The notes beneath the pieces are model-generated. The model saw only the letters and a list, made by a program, of their open reading frames with translations. It ran no database searches and was not told where the DNA came from. A DNA stretch of 64,000 nt, from positions 1,302,001-1,366,000 of the forward strand of contig NZ_JAIVLR010000001.1 in NCBI RefSeq assembly GCF_020524765.1. The letters run 5' to 3'. Below are positions 44,135 to 53,338 of this stretch, piece by piece. Each line of letters begins with the position of its first letter. Position 1 is the stretch's first letter. Position numbers and translations under genes: made by a program. This DNA comes from Qipengyuania gaetbuli (GTDB lineage: Bacteria > Pseudomonadota > Alphaproteobacteria > Sphingomonadales > Sphingomonadaceae).

Positions 44135-46516
44135 TCAGCTTTCGCCCTTGGTTTCGCTGGCGTCGGCCTCGGGCTTCTTCTTGGGCGCGGCCTTCTTCTT
44201 GGCAGCAGGCTTGCGCTTGGGCTTGGCCTTGGCCTTGGGCGGTGCCGGGGTCAGTTCGAAGCTCGGCCTGCCTTCCTTCAGCGTCACCGCGACCTCGCCG
44301 CCGTCGGCCAGCTTGCCGAACAGCAGTTCCTCGGCCAGCGGCTGCTTGATCTTTTCCTGGATCAGGCGGCCCATCGGGCGCGCGCCGTAGAGCTTGTCGT
44401 AACCCTTGTCGGCGAGCCAGGCGCGGCTTTCCTTGTCGAACTGGATGTCGACGTTCTGTTCGGCCAGCTGCAGCTCGAGCTGGAGGATGAACTTGTCGAC
44501 CACGCGCGCGACGGTCTGCTTGCCGAGATAGGCAAACGGCACGATCGCATCGAGACGGTTGCGGAATTCGGGGGTGAACATGCGTTTCACCGCCTCTTCG
44601 CTCGCATCTTCCTTGCTTACGTCGCCGAAGCCGATGCCCTGCCGTGCCATGTCGGACGCGCCGGCATTGGTCGTCATGATGAGCACCACGTTGCGGAAAT
44701 CGACCGTCTTGCCGTGATGGTCGGTCAGGCGGCCGTTATCCATCACCTGCAGCAGGATGTTGAACAGGTCCGGATGTGCCTTCTCGATTTCGTCGAGCAG
44801 GAGGACGCAGTGCGGGTTCTGGTCAACCGCATCGGTTAAAAGACCGCCCTGGTCGTAACCAACATAGCCCGGAGGCGCACCGATCAGGCGGCTCACCGAG
44901 TGGCGTTCCATGTATTCCGACATGTCGAAGCGCTTGAGCTCGATGCCCATGATGCTGGCGAGCTGGCGGGCGACTTCGGTCTTGCCGACGCCGGTCGGGC
45001 CGGAGAACAGGAACGAGCCGATCGGCTTGTCCGGATCGCGCAGGCCCGCGCGGCTCAGCTTCATCGCCGTCGACAGCCTCTCGACCGCGGCATCCTGGCC
45101 GAAGACCACGTGCTTCAGGTCGCGCTCGAGGTTTTCGAGTGCCTTCTTGTCGTCGCTCGACACCGACTTGGGCGGGATGCGCGCCATGGTCGCGATCACG
45201 GCCTCGATTTCCTTGGCGGTGATCTTCTTCTTGCGGCGGCTGGGCGGCACCAGCATCTGCATCGCGCCGACCTCGTCGATCACGTCGATCGCCTTGTCGG
45301 GCAGCTTGCGGTCGTTGATGTAGCGCGCCGACAGCTCGACCGCGGTCTTGATCGCATCGGGCGTGTACTTGACCTTGTGGTGGTCTTCGAACGCGCTGCG
45401 CAGGCCCTGAAGGATCTTGATCGTATCCTCGATGGTGGGCTCGTTCACGTCGATCTTCTGGAACCGGCGCAGCAGCGCGCGATCCTTTTCGAAGTGGTTG
45501 CGGAATTCCTTGTAGGTGGTCGAACCAATGCAGCGGATCGCGCCGCTCGACAGCGCAGGCTTGAGGAGGTTCGAGGCGTCCATCGCCCCGCCGCTGGTCG
45601 CACCTGCGCCGATCACCGTGTGGATTTCGTCGATGAAGAGGATCGCGTCGGGCATGCCCTCGAGCTCGTTCACGACCTGCTTCAGCCGCTCCTCGAAATC
45701 GCCGCGATAGCGCGTGCCGGCCAGGAGCGCGCCCATGTCGAGCGAGTAGATCACTGCATCGAGCAGCACTTCGGGCACGTCGCCTTCGACGATCTTGCGT
45801 GCAAGACCTTCGGCAATGGCGGTCTTGCCGACGCCCGGATCGCCCACGTAGAGCGGGTTGTTCTTCGACCGGCGGCACAGGATCTGCACGGTGCGATCGA
45901 CTTCCGGCCCGCGGCCGATCAGAGGATCGATGCGCCCGTCCTCGGCCTTCTTGTTGAGGTTGACGGTGAACTGGTCGAGCGCGGTTTCCTTCTTGTCGGC
46001 GGGCTTGGCCTGTTCGGCTGCCTCGTTGCCCTGCGCTTCTTCCGCGCCCTGCGGCGGGCGCGCCTCGACCTGCTTGCCGCCCTTGCCGATGCCGTGGCTG
46101 ATAAAGCTCACCGCGTCGAGGCGGCTCATGTCCTGTTGCTGCAGGAAATAGACGGCATAGCTGTCGCGTTCGGAGAACAGCGCCACCAGCACGTTGGCGC
46201 CGGTCACCGTGTCCTTGCCCGAAGACTGGACGTGGAGGATGGCGCGCTGGATCACGCGCTGGAAACCGGCGGTCGGCTGCGGGTCGGCGCCGTCGTCGGA
46301 CTTCAGCGACTGGTATTCCTGTTCCAGGTACTGGGTCACCACTGCCGTCAGCTCGCCCAGGTCGACACCGCAGGCGGTCATGACCTGCGCTGCGTCCTCG
46401 TCGCCGATCAGCGCCAGCAGCAGGTGTTCGAGCGTCGCATATTCATGGCGACGTTCGCCCGCATCGCTCAGCGCGGCGTGGAGGGTCTTTTCGAGATTGG
46501 CAGCGAAACTTGGCAT
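44135..46516 (-). CDS. clpA: ATP-dependent Clp protease ATPase subunit ClpA
   Basis: Hsp100 unfoldase of 793 aa that feeds ClpP. N-terminal Clp-N domain (1-145), first AAA+ module with Walker A GDPGVGKTAIAEG, second with GPTGVGKTEVA, and a ClpP-binding loop expected before the C-terminal D2-small domain. The tail has an unusual Lys/Ala/Pro-rich segment (about 752-793, e.g. PKAKAKPKRKPAAKKK) beyond the usual ClpA end. No clpS is adjacent; the neighbour upstream is a DUF1192 gene. Confidence 0.95.
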   Translation of the reverse strand: MPSFAANLEKTLHAALSDAGERRHEYATLEHLLLALIGDEDAAQVMTACGVDLGELTAVVTQYLEQEYQSLKSDDGADPQPTAGFQRVIQRAILHVQSSGKDTVTGANVLVALFSERDSYAVYFLQQQDMSRLDAVSFISHGIGKGGKQVEARPPQGAEEAQGNEAAEQAKPADKKETALDQFTVNLNKKAEDGRIDPLIGRGPEVDRTVQILCRRSKNNPLYVGDPGVGKTAIAEGLARKIVEGDVPEVLLDAVIYSLDMGALLAGTRYRGDFEERLKQVVNELEGMPDAILFIDEIHTVIGAGATSGGAMDASNLLKPALSSGAIRCIGSTTYKEFRNHFEKDRALLRRFQKIDVNEPTIEDTIKILQGLRSAFEDHHKVKYTPDAIKTAVELSARYINDRKLPDKAIDVIDEVGAMQMLVPPSRRKKKITAKEIEAVIATMARIPPKSVSSDDKKALENLERDLKHVVFGQDAAVERLSTAMKLSRAGLRDPDKPIGSFLFSGPTGVGKTEVARQLASIMGIELKRFDMSEYMERHSVSRLIGAPPGYVGYDQGGLLTDAVDQNPHCVLLLDEIEKAHPDLFNILLQVMDNGRLTDHHGKTVDFRNVVLIMTTNAGASDMARQGIGFGDVSKEDASEEAVKRMFTPEFRNRLDAIVPFAYLGKQTVARVVDKFILQLELQLAEQNVDIQFDKESRAWLADKGYDKLYGARPMGRLIQEKIKQPLAEELLFGKLADGGEVAVTLKEGRPSFELTPAPPKAKAKPKRKPAAKKKAAPKKKPEADASETKGES

Positions 46517-46658
46517 TCGGATCCTACTTTCGAGGGACTCGCAGAAGGGCGAGACAGGGTGAGCCTAGGGTATCAAGCTTGACGAATGCTGACCGGACGG
46601 CAGCGTGGGAAAGCGATATGGGAAGCGGGCGGCGCAATTTCAGCCCCCCGCGCACGCC

Positions 46659-46859
46659 CTAGCCCTTTCGCCCGAACAGGGCGTCGGCCGCATCGCGGTG
46701 TGCGGCGGCTTTCAGGCGGTGTTTCTCGACGCGGGCGATTTCGTCCTCGAGCAGGCGGATCCGCTCTTCCAGTTCGTCGATCGAATAGGGGGACAGGTCC
46801 TCTGCGGCGAGCTTGCTCGCGGCGTCGCCCTTGGGGCGCGGACGGTCGTCGTCATCCAT
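46659..46859 (-). CDS. DUF1192 family small protein
   Basis: A 66-residue acidic, helical protein. It matches the alphaproteobacterial DUF1192 family (AAEDLSPYSIDELEERIRLLEDEIARVE), predicted to form a short coiled coil. Function unknown. Start at MDDDDRP. It is divergent from the quinone oxidoreductase gene and lies 142 bases upstream of clpA on the same strand. Confidence 0.83.
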   Translation of the reverse strand: MDDDDRPRPKGDAASKLAAEDLSPYSIDELEERIRLLEDEIARVEKHRLKAAAHRDAADALFGRKG

Positions 46860-46983
46860 GCGGCCATGCTCTTCCTTTGGGCGGTTGCTGTCAACACGCC
46901 CAGACGGTAATGCACCGCCGCGTGGCGCAGGGGCCACGATTTTGCGACGGGGGCGATACTTGGCCGACAATCCGCCGGAAACG

Positions 46984-47970
46984 ATGACCGCGATGGGTTT
47001 CGATGCACCCGGCGGGCCGGAGGTCTTCCGCCCCGAAACGCTGCCCGTACCGGTCCCCGGTCCGATGCAAGTGCTGATCAAGGTCGACCATGCCGGTGTG
47101 AACCGCCCCGACGTGATCCAGCGGCAGGGCTTCTACCCGCCGCCGCCGGGCGCCTCGCCCATTCCCGGGCTCGAGGTGTCGGGCACCGTCGTCGCCATCG
47201 GCGAGGGCGCTGCCCCCGAAATGCTCAACCGGCGCGTCTGCGCACTGGTGTCGGGAGGGGGCTATGCCGAATACTGCCTCGCCCATGCCGGCCACTGCCT
47301 CCATGTCCCGCACGGCATGGACATGGCCGCCGCGGCCGCCATTCCCGAAACGCTGTTCACCGTGTGGCACAATGTGTTCGAGCGCGGCTGGGCGCGCGAT
47401 GGCGAGACCCTGCTGGTTCATGGCGGGACCAGCGGCATCGGCACCATGGCGATCCAGCTGGCCAAGGAATTCGGCCTCAGCGTAGTCACTACCGCCGGCA
47501 GCGAGGACAAGTGCGAGGCTGCCCGCCGGATCGGAGCGGACCTTGCGATCAATTACAAGACCGAGGATTTCGTCGAGCAGGTCAATGCCTTTACCGACGG
47601 GCGCGGTGCCGACGTGGTGCTCGACATGGTTTCGGGCGACTACGTGCAGCGCAATCTCGACTGCCTCGCAGTGGACGGGCGGCACGTGACCATCGCTGTG
47701 CTCCGCGGGCTCAAGGCCGAAATCAACATGGCCAAGCTGATGAGCAAGCGGCAGACCATGACCGGCTCGACGCTGCGCCCGCGTTCGGACGAGTTCAAGG
47801 CGCTTCTCGCCGACGAGATCTACAACCACGCCTGGCCGCTGTTCGAGGACGGAACCATCGCGCCGGTGATGGACGAGATTTTCCCGCTGGCCGAGGTCTC
47901 CGCTGCCCATGCGCGGATGGAAGCGGGCGATCACATCGGCAAGATCGTCCTCAAGGTCGGCAATGGCTGA
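46984..47970 (+). CDS. NAD(P)H-quinone oxidoreductase (zinc-independent MDR family)
   Basis: A 328-residue medium-chain reductase of the PIG3/quinone-oxidoreductase branch. NADPH loop is GGTSGIGTMAIQLAK and the N-terminal NRPDVIQRQGFYPPPPG is diagnostic. No catalytic zinc cysteines. It likely reduces quinones or enones in detoxification. Its last codons overlap the GST start by eight bases (ATGGCTGA). The ATG giving MTAMGFDAPGG is used; a start slightly upstream cannot be excluded. Confidence 0.9.
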   Translation: MTAMGFDAPGGPEVFRPETLPVPVPGPMQVLIKVDHAGVNRPDVIQRQGFYPPPPGASPIPGLEVSGTVVAIGEGAAPEMLNRRVCALVSGGGYAEYCLAHAGHCLHVPHGMDMAAAAAIPETLFTVWHNVFERGWARDGETLLVHGGTSGIGTMAIQLAKEFGLSVVTTAGSEDKCEAARRIGADLAINYKTEDFVEQVNAFTDGRGADVVLDMVSGDYVQRNLDCLAVDGRHVTIAVLRGLKAEINMAKLMSKRQTMTGSTLRPRSDEFKALLADEIYNHAWPLFEDGTIAPVMDEIFPLAEVSAAHARMEAGDHIGKIVLKVGNG

Positions 47971-48577
47971 GTACACGCTCCACGAGGATCCGCGCAGCGG
48001 CAATTGCTACAAGATCAAGCTGACCGCCGCGCTGGTGGGCGTGCCGCTGGCCCTGCGCCAATACGACATCATGGCAGGCGAAACGCGCACCGCTGAATTC
48101 CTCGAACAGGTCAATCCCAACGGGCGCATCCCGGTGCTCCAGGTGGACGATCGCTTCCTGCCCGAAAGCAATGCCGCCTGCTGGTACCTCGCCGAAGGCA
48201 GCGCGCTGGTTCCCGAAACGCGGTTCGAACGTGCCGACATGCTGCGCTGGATGTTCTTCGAACAGTACAGCCACGAACCCAATATCGCGACCTTGCGCTT
48301 CTGGCTTCATTTCGTGGGCGAGGACAAGCTGACCGAACAGCAGGATGCGCAAATCATGGCCAAGCGTATCGCCGGATGCGAGGCGCTGGCGCTGATGGAC
48401 GCACATCTCGCCGCGCGCGACTGGTTCGTGGGCGACAGCGTCACGCTCGCCGACATCGCGCTCTATGCCTATACCCATGTCGCGGGCGACGGCGGCTTCA
48501 AGCTGGACGAATACCCGGCGATCCGCGCATGGCTGGCACGGGTAGAGGGTTTGCCCGGCTACATCGCGATGGCCTGA
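47963..48577 (+). CDS. Glutathione S-transferase family protein
   Basis: A 204-residue GST-fold protein: thioredoxin-like N-terminal domain with the cis-proline GRIPVLQVDD and SNAACWYLAE, then the all-helical C-terminal domain with LADIALYAYTHVAGDGGF. The catalytic residue is probably Ser in RSGNCYK or the Cys beside it. Coupled to the quinone oxidoreductase, suggesting a common detoxification role (inference). Confidence 0.9.
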   Translation: MAEYTLHEDPRSGNCYKIKLTAALVGVPLALRQYDIMAGETRTAEFLEQVNPNGRIPVLQVDDRFLPESNAACWYLAEGSALVPETRFERADMLRWMFFEQYSHEPNIATLRFWLHFVGEDKLTEQQDAQIMAKRIAGCEALALMDAHLAARDWFVGDSVTLADIALYAYTHVAGDGGFKLDEYPAIRAWLARVEGLPGYIAMA

Positions 48578-48673
48578 CTCCGAACGGTAGCAAAGACGCG
48601 CAAGTGTAACCGCGCTGCGATGCCGGTGTCATAATGGAATGGCATGGAGCTTCCCGAACAGGGGAGGCCTTGC

Positions 48674-49579
48674 ATGACCGAACTGACGCCCGATCTCACC
48701 GCTTTTGCCAATGTTTCCAGCTTCCTGCCCGTCCGGCCGAAGGTGCCCGAGCGCACCAGCCTCGACGAGCGGCGGCGCTTCCGCACGATCTGGATCAGCG
48801 ACATCCACCTCGGCACCAAGGGCTGCAATGCAGAGCTGCTGATCGACTTCCTCGACCACACCGACAGCGACACACTCTACCTCGTCGGCGACATCATCGA
48901 CGGCTGGCGGCTGAAGAAGAAGTTCTACTGGCCGGCTGAGCACAACGACATCGTCTGGCGCATCCTCAAGCGCGCGCATCGCGGCACGCGGATCGTCTAT
49001 ATCCCGGGCAATCACGACGAGATGGTCCGCCCCTTTGCGGGGATGAATTTCGGCGGAGTGGAGATTGCGCGTGCCGCGTTCCACGACACGGCCGACGGGC
49101 GCCGCCTGATGGTGCTGCACGGGGACGAGTTCGACACGATCATGCTGGCGCACCGCTGGCTCGCCTTCGTGGGCGACGCGCTCTACCACGCGATGATGCG
49201 GCTCAACACATGGGTCGCCTCGGTCCGCAAGCTGTTCGGCCTACCCTACTGGTCGATTTCCAAGGCAGCCAAGCACAAGGTCAAGAACGCCGTCGAGTTC
49301 ATCTCGAAATTCGAAGCGATCGTCGCCCGCGCGGCTGGCGAGCGCGGGGTGGACGGCGTCGTGTGCGGCCACATCCACACTGCCGATATCCGCGACTTCG
49401 ACCACGGCGGGACTTCGATCGCCTATTATAACGACGGCGACTGGGTCGAAGGCTGCACCGCGCTGGTCGAGCATTTCGACGGCAGCATGGAAATCCTCCA
49501 CTGGCCGGAAGAGATCGCGAAACGCGAGGCGGAAAAGGCGGCCGTGATGGAGGCCGGGACCGCGCTGGAGGCTGCGTGA
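48674..49579 (+). CDS. LpxH-like metallophosphoesterase
   Basis: A calcineurin-fold phosphoesterase of 301 aa. Metal motifs: SDIHLGTKGC (D43, H45), VGDIIDGW, PGNHDE, HGDEFD and CGHIHTADI. Related proteins are often annotated UDP-2,3-diacylglucosamine diphosphatase, but LpxH proper lacks the long extra C-terminal helices seen here, so the substrate is unsure. ATG with GGGGAGG seven bases upstream chosen over an ATG ten codons earlier. Overlaps the glycosyltransferase start (GTGA) and forms a conserved pair with it. Confidence 0.85.
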   Translation: MTELTPDLTAFANVSSFLPVRPKVPERTSLDERRRFRTIWISDIHLGTKGCNAELLIDFLDHTDSDTLYLVGDIIDGWRLKKKFYWPAEHNDIVWRILKRAHRGTRIVYIPGNHDEMVRPFAGMNFGGVEIARAAFHDTADGRRLMVLHGDEFDTIMLAHRWLAFVGDALYHAMMRLNTWVASVRKLFGLPYWSISKAAKHKVKNAVEFISKFEAIVARAAGERGVDGVVCGHIHTADIRDFDHGGTSIAYYNDGDWVEGCTALVEHFDGSMEILHWPEEIAKREAEKAAVMEAGTALEAA

Positions 49580-50655
49580 ACGCGCACATCGCTCTCGATC
49601 CCTTGGCGGCGACCGGCACGGGCAAGGCCTTGCGCATTGCCATCGTGACCGATGCCTGGCTGCCGCAGATGAACGGGGTCGTGCGCACGCTGACCACGAC
49701 CTGCGACCTGCTGCGCGCAAGCGGGCACGAGGTGATGGTGATCTCGCCTGACCTGTTCGCCAGCATTCCGTGCCCGACCTATCCGGAAATCCGCCTGGCG
49801 CTCGCAAGGCCCGGCGTGGTTGCGCGGATGCTGCGCGAGTTTTCCCCCGGGGCCATCCATGTCGCGACCGAAGGCCCGCTGGGGCTTGCCGCACGCCGCT
49901 ATTGCGCGTCTGCAGGAGTGAGCTTCACCACCGCCTATCACACGCAGTTTCCCGATTACGTCGCCCGGCGGACCAGCCTGCCGAGCGAATGGTTCTGGCG
50001 CTACATCAGCTGGTTCCACCGCCCCGCCAGCAGGGTGCTGGTCGCGACCGGCAGCATCCGCGAGGAACTGCGCGCTCATGGCCTCGAAAAGCTGCACCAC
50101 TGGAGCCGCGGCGTGGACCTTGCTTGCTTCACGCCCGACGCGCCCGTTCCTGCCGAATTCGCCCACCTGCCGCGGCCGGTCCAGCTTTACGTCGGCCGGG
50201 TCGCAGTGGAGAAAAATCTCGAGGCGTTCCTCGATTGCGCGCATCCGGGCAGCAAGGTCGTGGTGGGCGACGGGCCTGCGCTGGCAGGTTTGCGCGCCCG
50301 CTATCCCGATGCCCTTTTCCTCGGCCGCAAGAGCGGGCGCGAGCTGGCTGGATGCTATGCCGGCGCAGACGTGTTCGTCTTTCCCAGCCTCACCGACACT
50401 TTCGGACTGGTCATGATCGAGGCGCTGGCCTGCGGCACGCCCGTCGCCGCTTTCCCGGTTGCGGGCCCGCGCGATATCGTGACGGACGAGGTGGGTGCGC
50501 TCTCTTTCCAGCTCGACCGGGCGATCGACGCGGCGCTCTATTGCGAGAGCGCGGCCTGCGTGGCACTCGCCCGGCGGTATTCGTGGGAAGCGGCGACCGC
50601 GCAATTCCTCGACGGGCTCGCCGCACTGCCGCCCGACGCGCTGCCTGCCGCCTGA
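49576..50655 (+). CDS. GT4-family glycosyltransferase
   Basis: A 359-residue GT-B enzyme. N-terminal acceptor-side motif DAWLPQMNGVVRTL, YVGRVAVEKNLEAFLD at the linker, and the donor-binding E-x7-E region PSLTDTFGLVMIEALACG. Similar to glycosyltransferases that modify diacylglycerol or mannose acceptors; paired here with a metallophosphoesterase, suggesting a lipid or envelope sugar pathway (inference). Starts at a GTG overlapping the previous stop (GTGA). Confidence 0.88.
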   Translation: MNAHIALDPLAATGTGKALRIAIVTDAWLPQMNGVVRTLTTTCDLLRASGHEVMVISPDLFASIPCPTYPEIRLALARPGVVARMLREFSPGAIHVATEGPLGLAARRYCASAGVSFTTAYHTQFPDYVARRTSLPSEWFWRYISWFHRPASRVLVATGSIREELRAHGLEKLHHWSRGVDLACFTPDAPVPAEFAHLPRPVQLYVGRVAVEKNLEAFLDCAHPGSKVVVGDGPALAGLRARYPDALFLGRKSGRELAGCYAGADVFVFPSLTDTFGLVMIEALACGTPVAAFPVAGPRDIVTDEVGALSFQLDRAIDAALYCESAACVALARRYSWEAATAQFLDGLAALPPDALPAA

Positions 50656-50717
50656 GCCGGCGGGCGCGCGTTGCGCCTTGCCGAATCCGCGCCTCTCGCC
50701 TACATGGGCGGGGCAAT

Positions 50718-50750
50718 GGCCGCTCCGCGAGGGGCGGCCCTTCTATTTTC
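50718..50750 (+). terminator. Rho-independent terminator before trcR
   Basis: GGCCGCTCC and GGGGCGGCC (9 bp, one G-U pair) around a GCGA tetraloop, then a T-rich run CTTCTATTTT. It closes the phosphoesterase-glycosyltransferase operon and insulates trcR. Confidence 0.75.
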
Positions 50751-50772
50751 AAGTCTGAGAAAAGGCGCTTTC

Positions 50773-51489
50773 ATGGCCGACCAACCCACTCCGCTGATGC
50801 CGCACGCGACCGCCACCTGGCTGGTCGACAACACCGGCCTCTCGTTCGAGCAGATCGCCGAATTCTGCGGCCTCCACATCCTCGAAGTGCAGGCCATGGC
50901 CGACGACCTGGCAGGCAGCAAGTACACCGGCCGCGACCCGCTCCACTCGGGCGAACTGACGCAGGCCGAAATCGACCGCGGCCAGGCCGATCCGGAATAC
51001 CGCCTCAAGATGCAGCGCGCACCCGTCGCCGTCAGCCGCACCAAGGGCCCGCGCTACACGCCGGTGTCCAAGCGCCAGGACAAGCCGGACGGCATCGCCT
51101 GGATCCTGCGCAACCACCCCGAAGTCTCGGACGCGCAGGTGTCCAAGCTGATCGGTACCACGCGCAACACGATCACCGCGATCCGCGAGCGTAGCCACTG
51201 GAACATCCAGAACATCAATCCCAAGGACCCGGTCACGCTGGGACTGTGTTCGCAGCGCGAACTCGACGCCGTTGTCGCCAAGGCCGCCAAGAAGGCCGGC
51301 ATCGAAGGCGCTGCAGCCGTGGCGGATTCGGGCAGCGACCGCGAAAAGCTGATCGAGGAACTGCGTGCCGAACGCGACGCCAATGAAAAGGCCGCCGCCG
51401 AAGCCGCACAGGAAGCCGAGGCCGAGGAATGGCTCCGCGCCAAGCGTGCCGCCGAGGAAGAAGGCGAAGCACCCGCCGAAGAAGCCTGA
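50773..51489 (+). CDS. trcR: Cell-cycle transcriptional regulator TrcR (DUF1013)
   Basis: A 238-residue DNA-binding protein family known in Caulobacter as TrcR, a regulator of cell-cycle genes. Two helix-turn-helix-like segments are visible: WLVDNTGLSFEQIAEFCGLH (about 15-34) and SDAQVSKLIGTTRNTITAIR (about 120-139). The last 60 residues are Ala/Glu-rich and helical. The ATG before MADQPTPLMP follows a terminator, so the gene has its own promoter. Also closed by a strong terminator. Confidence 0.88.
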   Translation: MADQPTPLMPHATATWLVDNTGLSFEQIAEFCGLHILEVQAMADDLAGSKYTGRDPLHSGELTQAEIDRGQADPEYRLKMQRAPVAVSRTKGPRYTPVSKRQDKPDGIAWILRNHPEVSDAQVSKLIGTTRNTITAIRERSHWNIQNINPKDPVTLGLCSQRELDAVVAKAAKKAGIEGAAAVADSGSDREKLIEELRAERDANEKAAAEAAQEAEAEEWLRAKRAAEEEGEAPAEEA

Positions 51490-51512
51490 CGGCACAAGGC
51501 ATAGCCAATTCG

Positions 51513-51550
51513 AAGGGCGGGCGAGGCAGATGGCTTCGCCCGCCCTTTTT
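51513..51550 (+). terminator. Strong rho-independent terminator after trcR
   Basis: A perfect 12-bp stem, AAGGGCGGGCGA (51513-51524) with TCGCCCGCCCTT (51536-51547), eleven-base loop, and TTTTT at 51546-51550. It lies 24 bases after the trcR stop. Confidence 0.88.
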
Positions 51551-51586
51551 GCTTGCGTTTAGGGGCAGATAGGCCATGCTACTGAC

Positions 51587-53260
51587 ATGGATGTAAGCAA
51601 GCTGCCCAATTACCATCCCGTCCCCTGGGACACGCGTTTCGAAGCCATCGCGCTGCCCGACATGTTCGCGCGCACGGCGACCGCCGCGCCGGATGCCCCG
51701 CTGCTGCATTTCCTCGGCCGCACCTATCCCTATTCCGAACTGCACGAGCAGGCCCGCCGGTTCGCGCTCGGCCTGATCGCCCGCGGCATTGCGCCCGGCG
51801 ACCGGGTCGGCCTGTTCCTGCCCAACGTGCCGAGCTACGTCGCCGCCTATTACGGCGCGATGCTGGCAGGCGCCGTCGTGGTGAATTTCTCGCCGCTCTA
51901 CTCGGTCGACGAACTCAGCACGCAGGTCGCCGACAGCGGCACGCGCCTGCTGGTGACGGTGGACGTGCCCGAACTCTACGGCACGGCGGAAAAGGTGCTC
52001 CACGCCTCGCAGCTCGAAACGCTGGTGGTGAGCTCGCTTTCGGGCATGCTGCCGAAGCTCAAGGGCCTCGCGCTCAAGCTGTTCGCGCGCAGCAAGATCG
52101 CGAAGGTCGCTTATGGCGACGGGGTGATCGCGTGGGACGATCTCCTTTCGCAAGGTGCTGCCAGCAAGGCCGCATTGCCTCCGCTCGATCCGCAAGGCCT
52201 CGCCCTGCTGCAATATACCGGCGGGACCACGGGCACGCCCAAGGGCGCGATGCTGACCCATGCGAACTTGTCGATCAATGCGCAGCAGACCGCGGGCCTC
52301 AACCCCTTCGGCGACCCCGCGGGCGAGGTCTTCATGGGTGCGCTGCCGTTCTTCCATGTCTTCGCCAACACCGCGCTGCTCAATCACGCGGTGGTGACCG
52401 GCGCATCGATCGCCATGGTCCCGCGCTTCGATACGAAGCAGGTGCTGCAGACGATCGAGAAATACGGGGCCACCGGCTTCCCAGGCGTGCCGACCATGTT
52501 CCAGGCGCTGCTCGACCATCCCGATCTTGCGAAGACCGACCTCTCGACGCTCAAGGTCTGTATTTCGGGCGGAGCGCCGCTGCCCGGCCCCTTGCGCGAG
52601 AAGTTCGAGGCAGCCACCGGCGTGCGATTGGTAGAGGGCTACGGCCTCACCGAAAGTTCGGGCGTGGTCTCGGCCAACCCCTACGAAGGCAAGCGCAAGC
52701 CCGGCACCATCGGGCAGGTCGTCATGGGGACCGAAGTCCTGCTGCTCGACAAGGAGAATCCCGAGGTGATCGCCCCGGGCGGCGAACCGGGCGAACTGGC
52801 GCTGCACGGCCCGCAGGTCATGCAGGGCTACTGGAACAGGCCCGACGCGGCGAAGGACGTGTTCTTCGAACATTTCGGCAAGCGCTGGCTGCGCACCGGC
52901 GACGTTGCCACGGTGGACGAGGAAGGCTTCCTCGCCATCGTCGACCGGATCAAGGACATGATCGCGGTGGGCGGGTTCAAGGTCTTCCCCAGCCAGGTGG
53001 AAGACGTGCTGCTCGAACACGAGGCGGTCAAGGAAGCGCTCGTGATCGGCGTTCCGGATGAATACCTCGGCGAATGCCCCAAGGCCTATGTCACGCTGAA
53101 CGCCGGTGAAGGCGCCACCGGCGATGCCCTGCGCGAATGGCTCAACGCCCGCATCGGCAAGCACGAGCGCGTGTGCGACGTCGTCATCCGCGAAGAGCTG
53201 CCCAAGACCATGATCGGCAAGCTCGACCGTAAGGCCCTGCGCGCCGAAGTCCTCGACTGA
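51587..53260 (+). CDS. fadD: Long-chain fatty acid-CoA ligase
   Basis: An AMP-forming acyl-CoA synthetase of 557 aa. ATP loop YTGGTTGTPKGAM, adenylate motif EGYGLTESSG, hinge WLRTGDVA and C-terminal lysine in PKTMIGKLDRKALR. Chain-length preference is inferred from family resemblance to FadD. It would feed beta-oxidation with the acyl-CoA dehydrogenase elsewhere in the window, though not co-transcribed. Convergent with the bactofilin gene. Confidence 0.92.
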   Translation: MDVSKLPNYHPVPWDTRFEAIALPDMFARTATAAPDAPLLHFLGRTYPYSELHEQARRFALGLIARGIAPGDRVGLFLPNVPSYVAAYYGAMLAGAVVVNFSPLYSVDELSTQVADSGTRLLVTVDVPELYGTAEKVLHASQLETLVVSSLSGMLPKLKGLALKLFARSKIAKVAYGDGVIAWDDLLSQGAASKAALPPLDPQGLALLQYTGGTTGTPKGAMLTHANLSINAQQTAGLNPFGDPAGEVFMGALPFFHVFANTALLNHAVVTGASIAMVPRFDTKQVLQTIEKYGATGFPGVPTMFQALLDHPDLAKTDLSTLKVCISGGAPLPGPLREKFEAATGVRLVEGYGLTESSGVVSANPYEGKRKPGTIGQVVMGTEVLLLDKENPEVIAPGGEPGELALHGPQVMQGYWNRPDAAKDVFFEHFGKRWLRTGDVATVDEEGFLAIVDRIKDMIAVGGFKVFPSQVEDVLLEHEAVKEALVIGVPDEYLGECPKAYVTLNAGEGATGDALREWLNARIGKHERVCDVVIREELPKTMIGKLDRKALRAEVLD

Positions 53261-53275
53261 GGCGCACACAAGAAG

Positions 53276-53308
53276 AAGGCCGCCCTGCGCCATGCGCAGG
53301 ACGACCTT
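53276..53308. terminator. Hairpin between convergent fadD and bactofilin genes
   Basis: Core stem CCTGCGC (53284-53290) and GCGCAGG (53294-53300) with a three-base loop, extended by imperfect outer pairs (AAGG...CCTT). It follows the fadD stop by about 16 bases and could serve both convergent genes; T-runs are modest on each side. Confidence 0.6.
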
Positions 53309-53338
53309 CGTCCTCTCCTAGCTTGTCAGACGCGCCGC

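Noticed and set aside
44900-46582. Long open frame (560 codons) on the plus strand inside clpA
   Set aside because: Antisense to a well-conserved gene; composition (HRR/DRL-rich) is the usual GC-rich shadow with no domain.
50671-50772. N-terminal extension of TrcR from a TTG
   Set aside because: It would cross a terminator hairpin and lacks a Shine-Dalgarno sequence; homologues start at MADQP-like sequence.
53261-53338. Separate small gene between fadD and bactofilin
   Set aside because: Only 78 bases with a hairpin; no start with a ribosome binding site.
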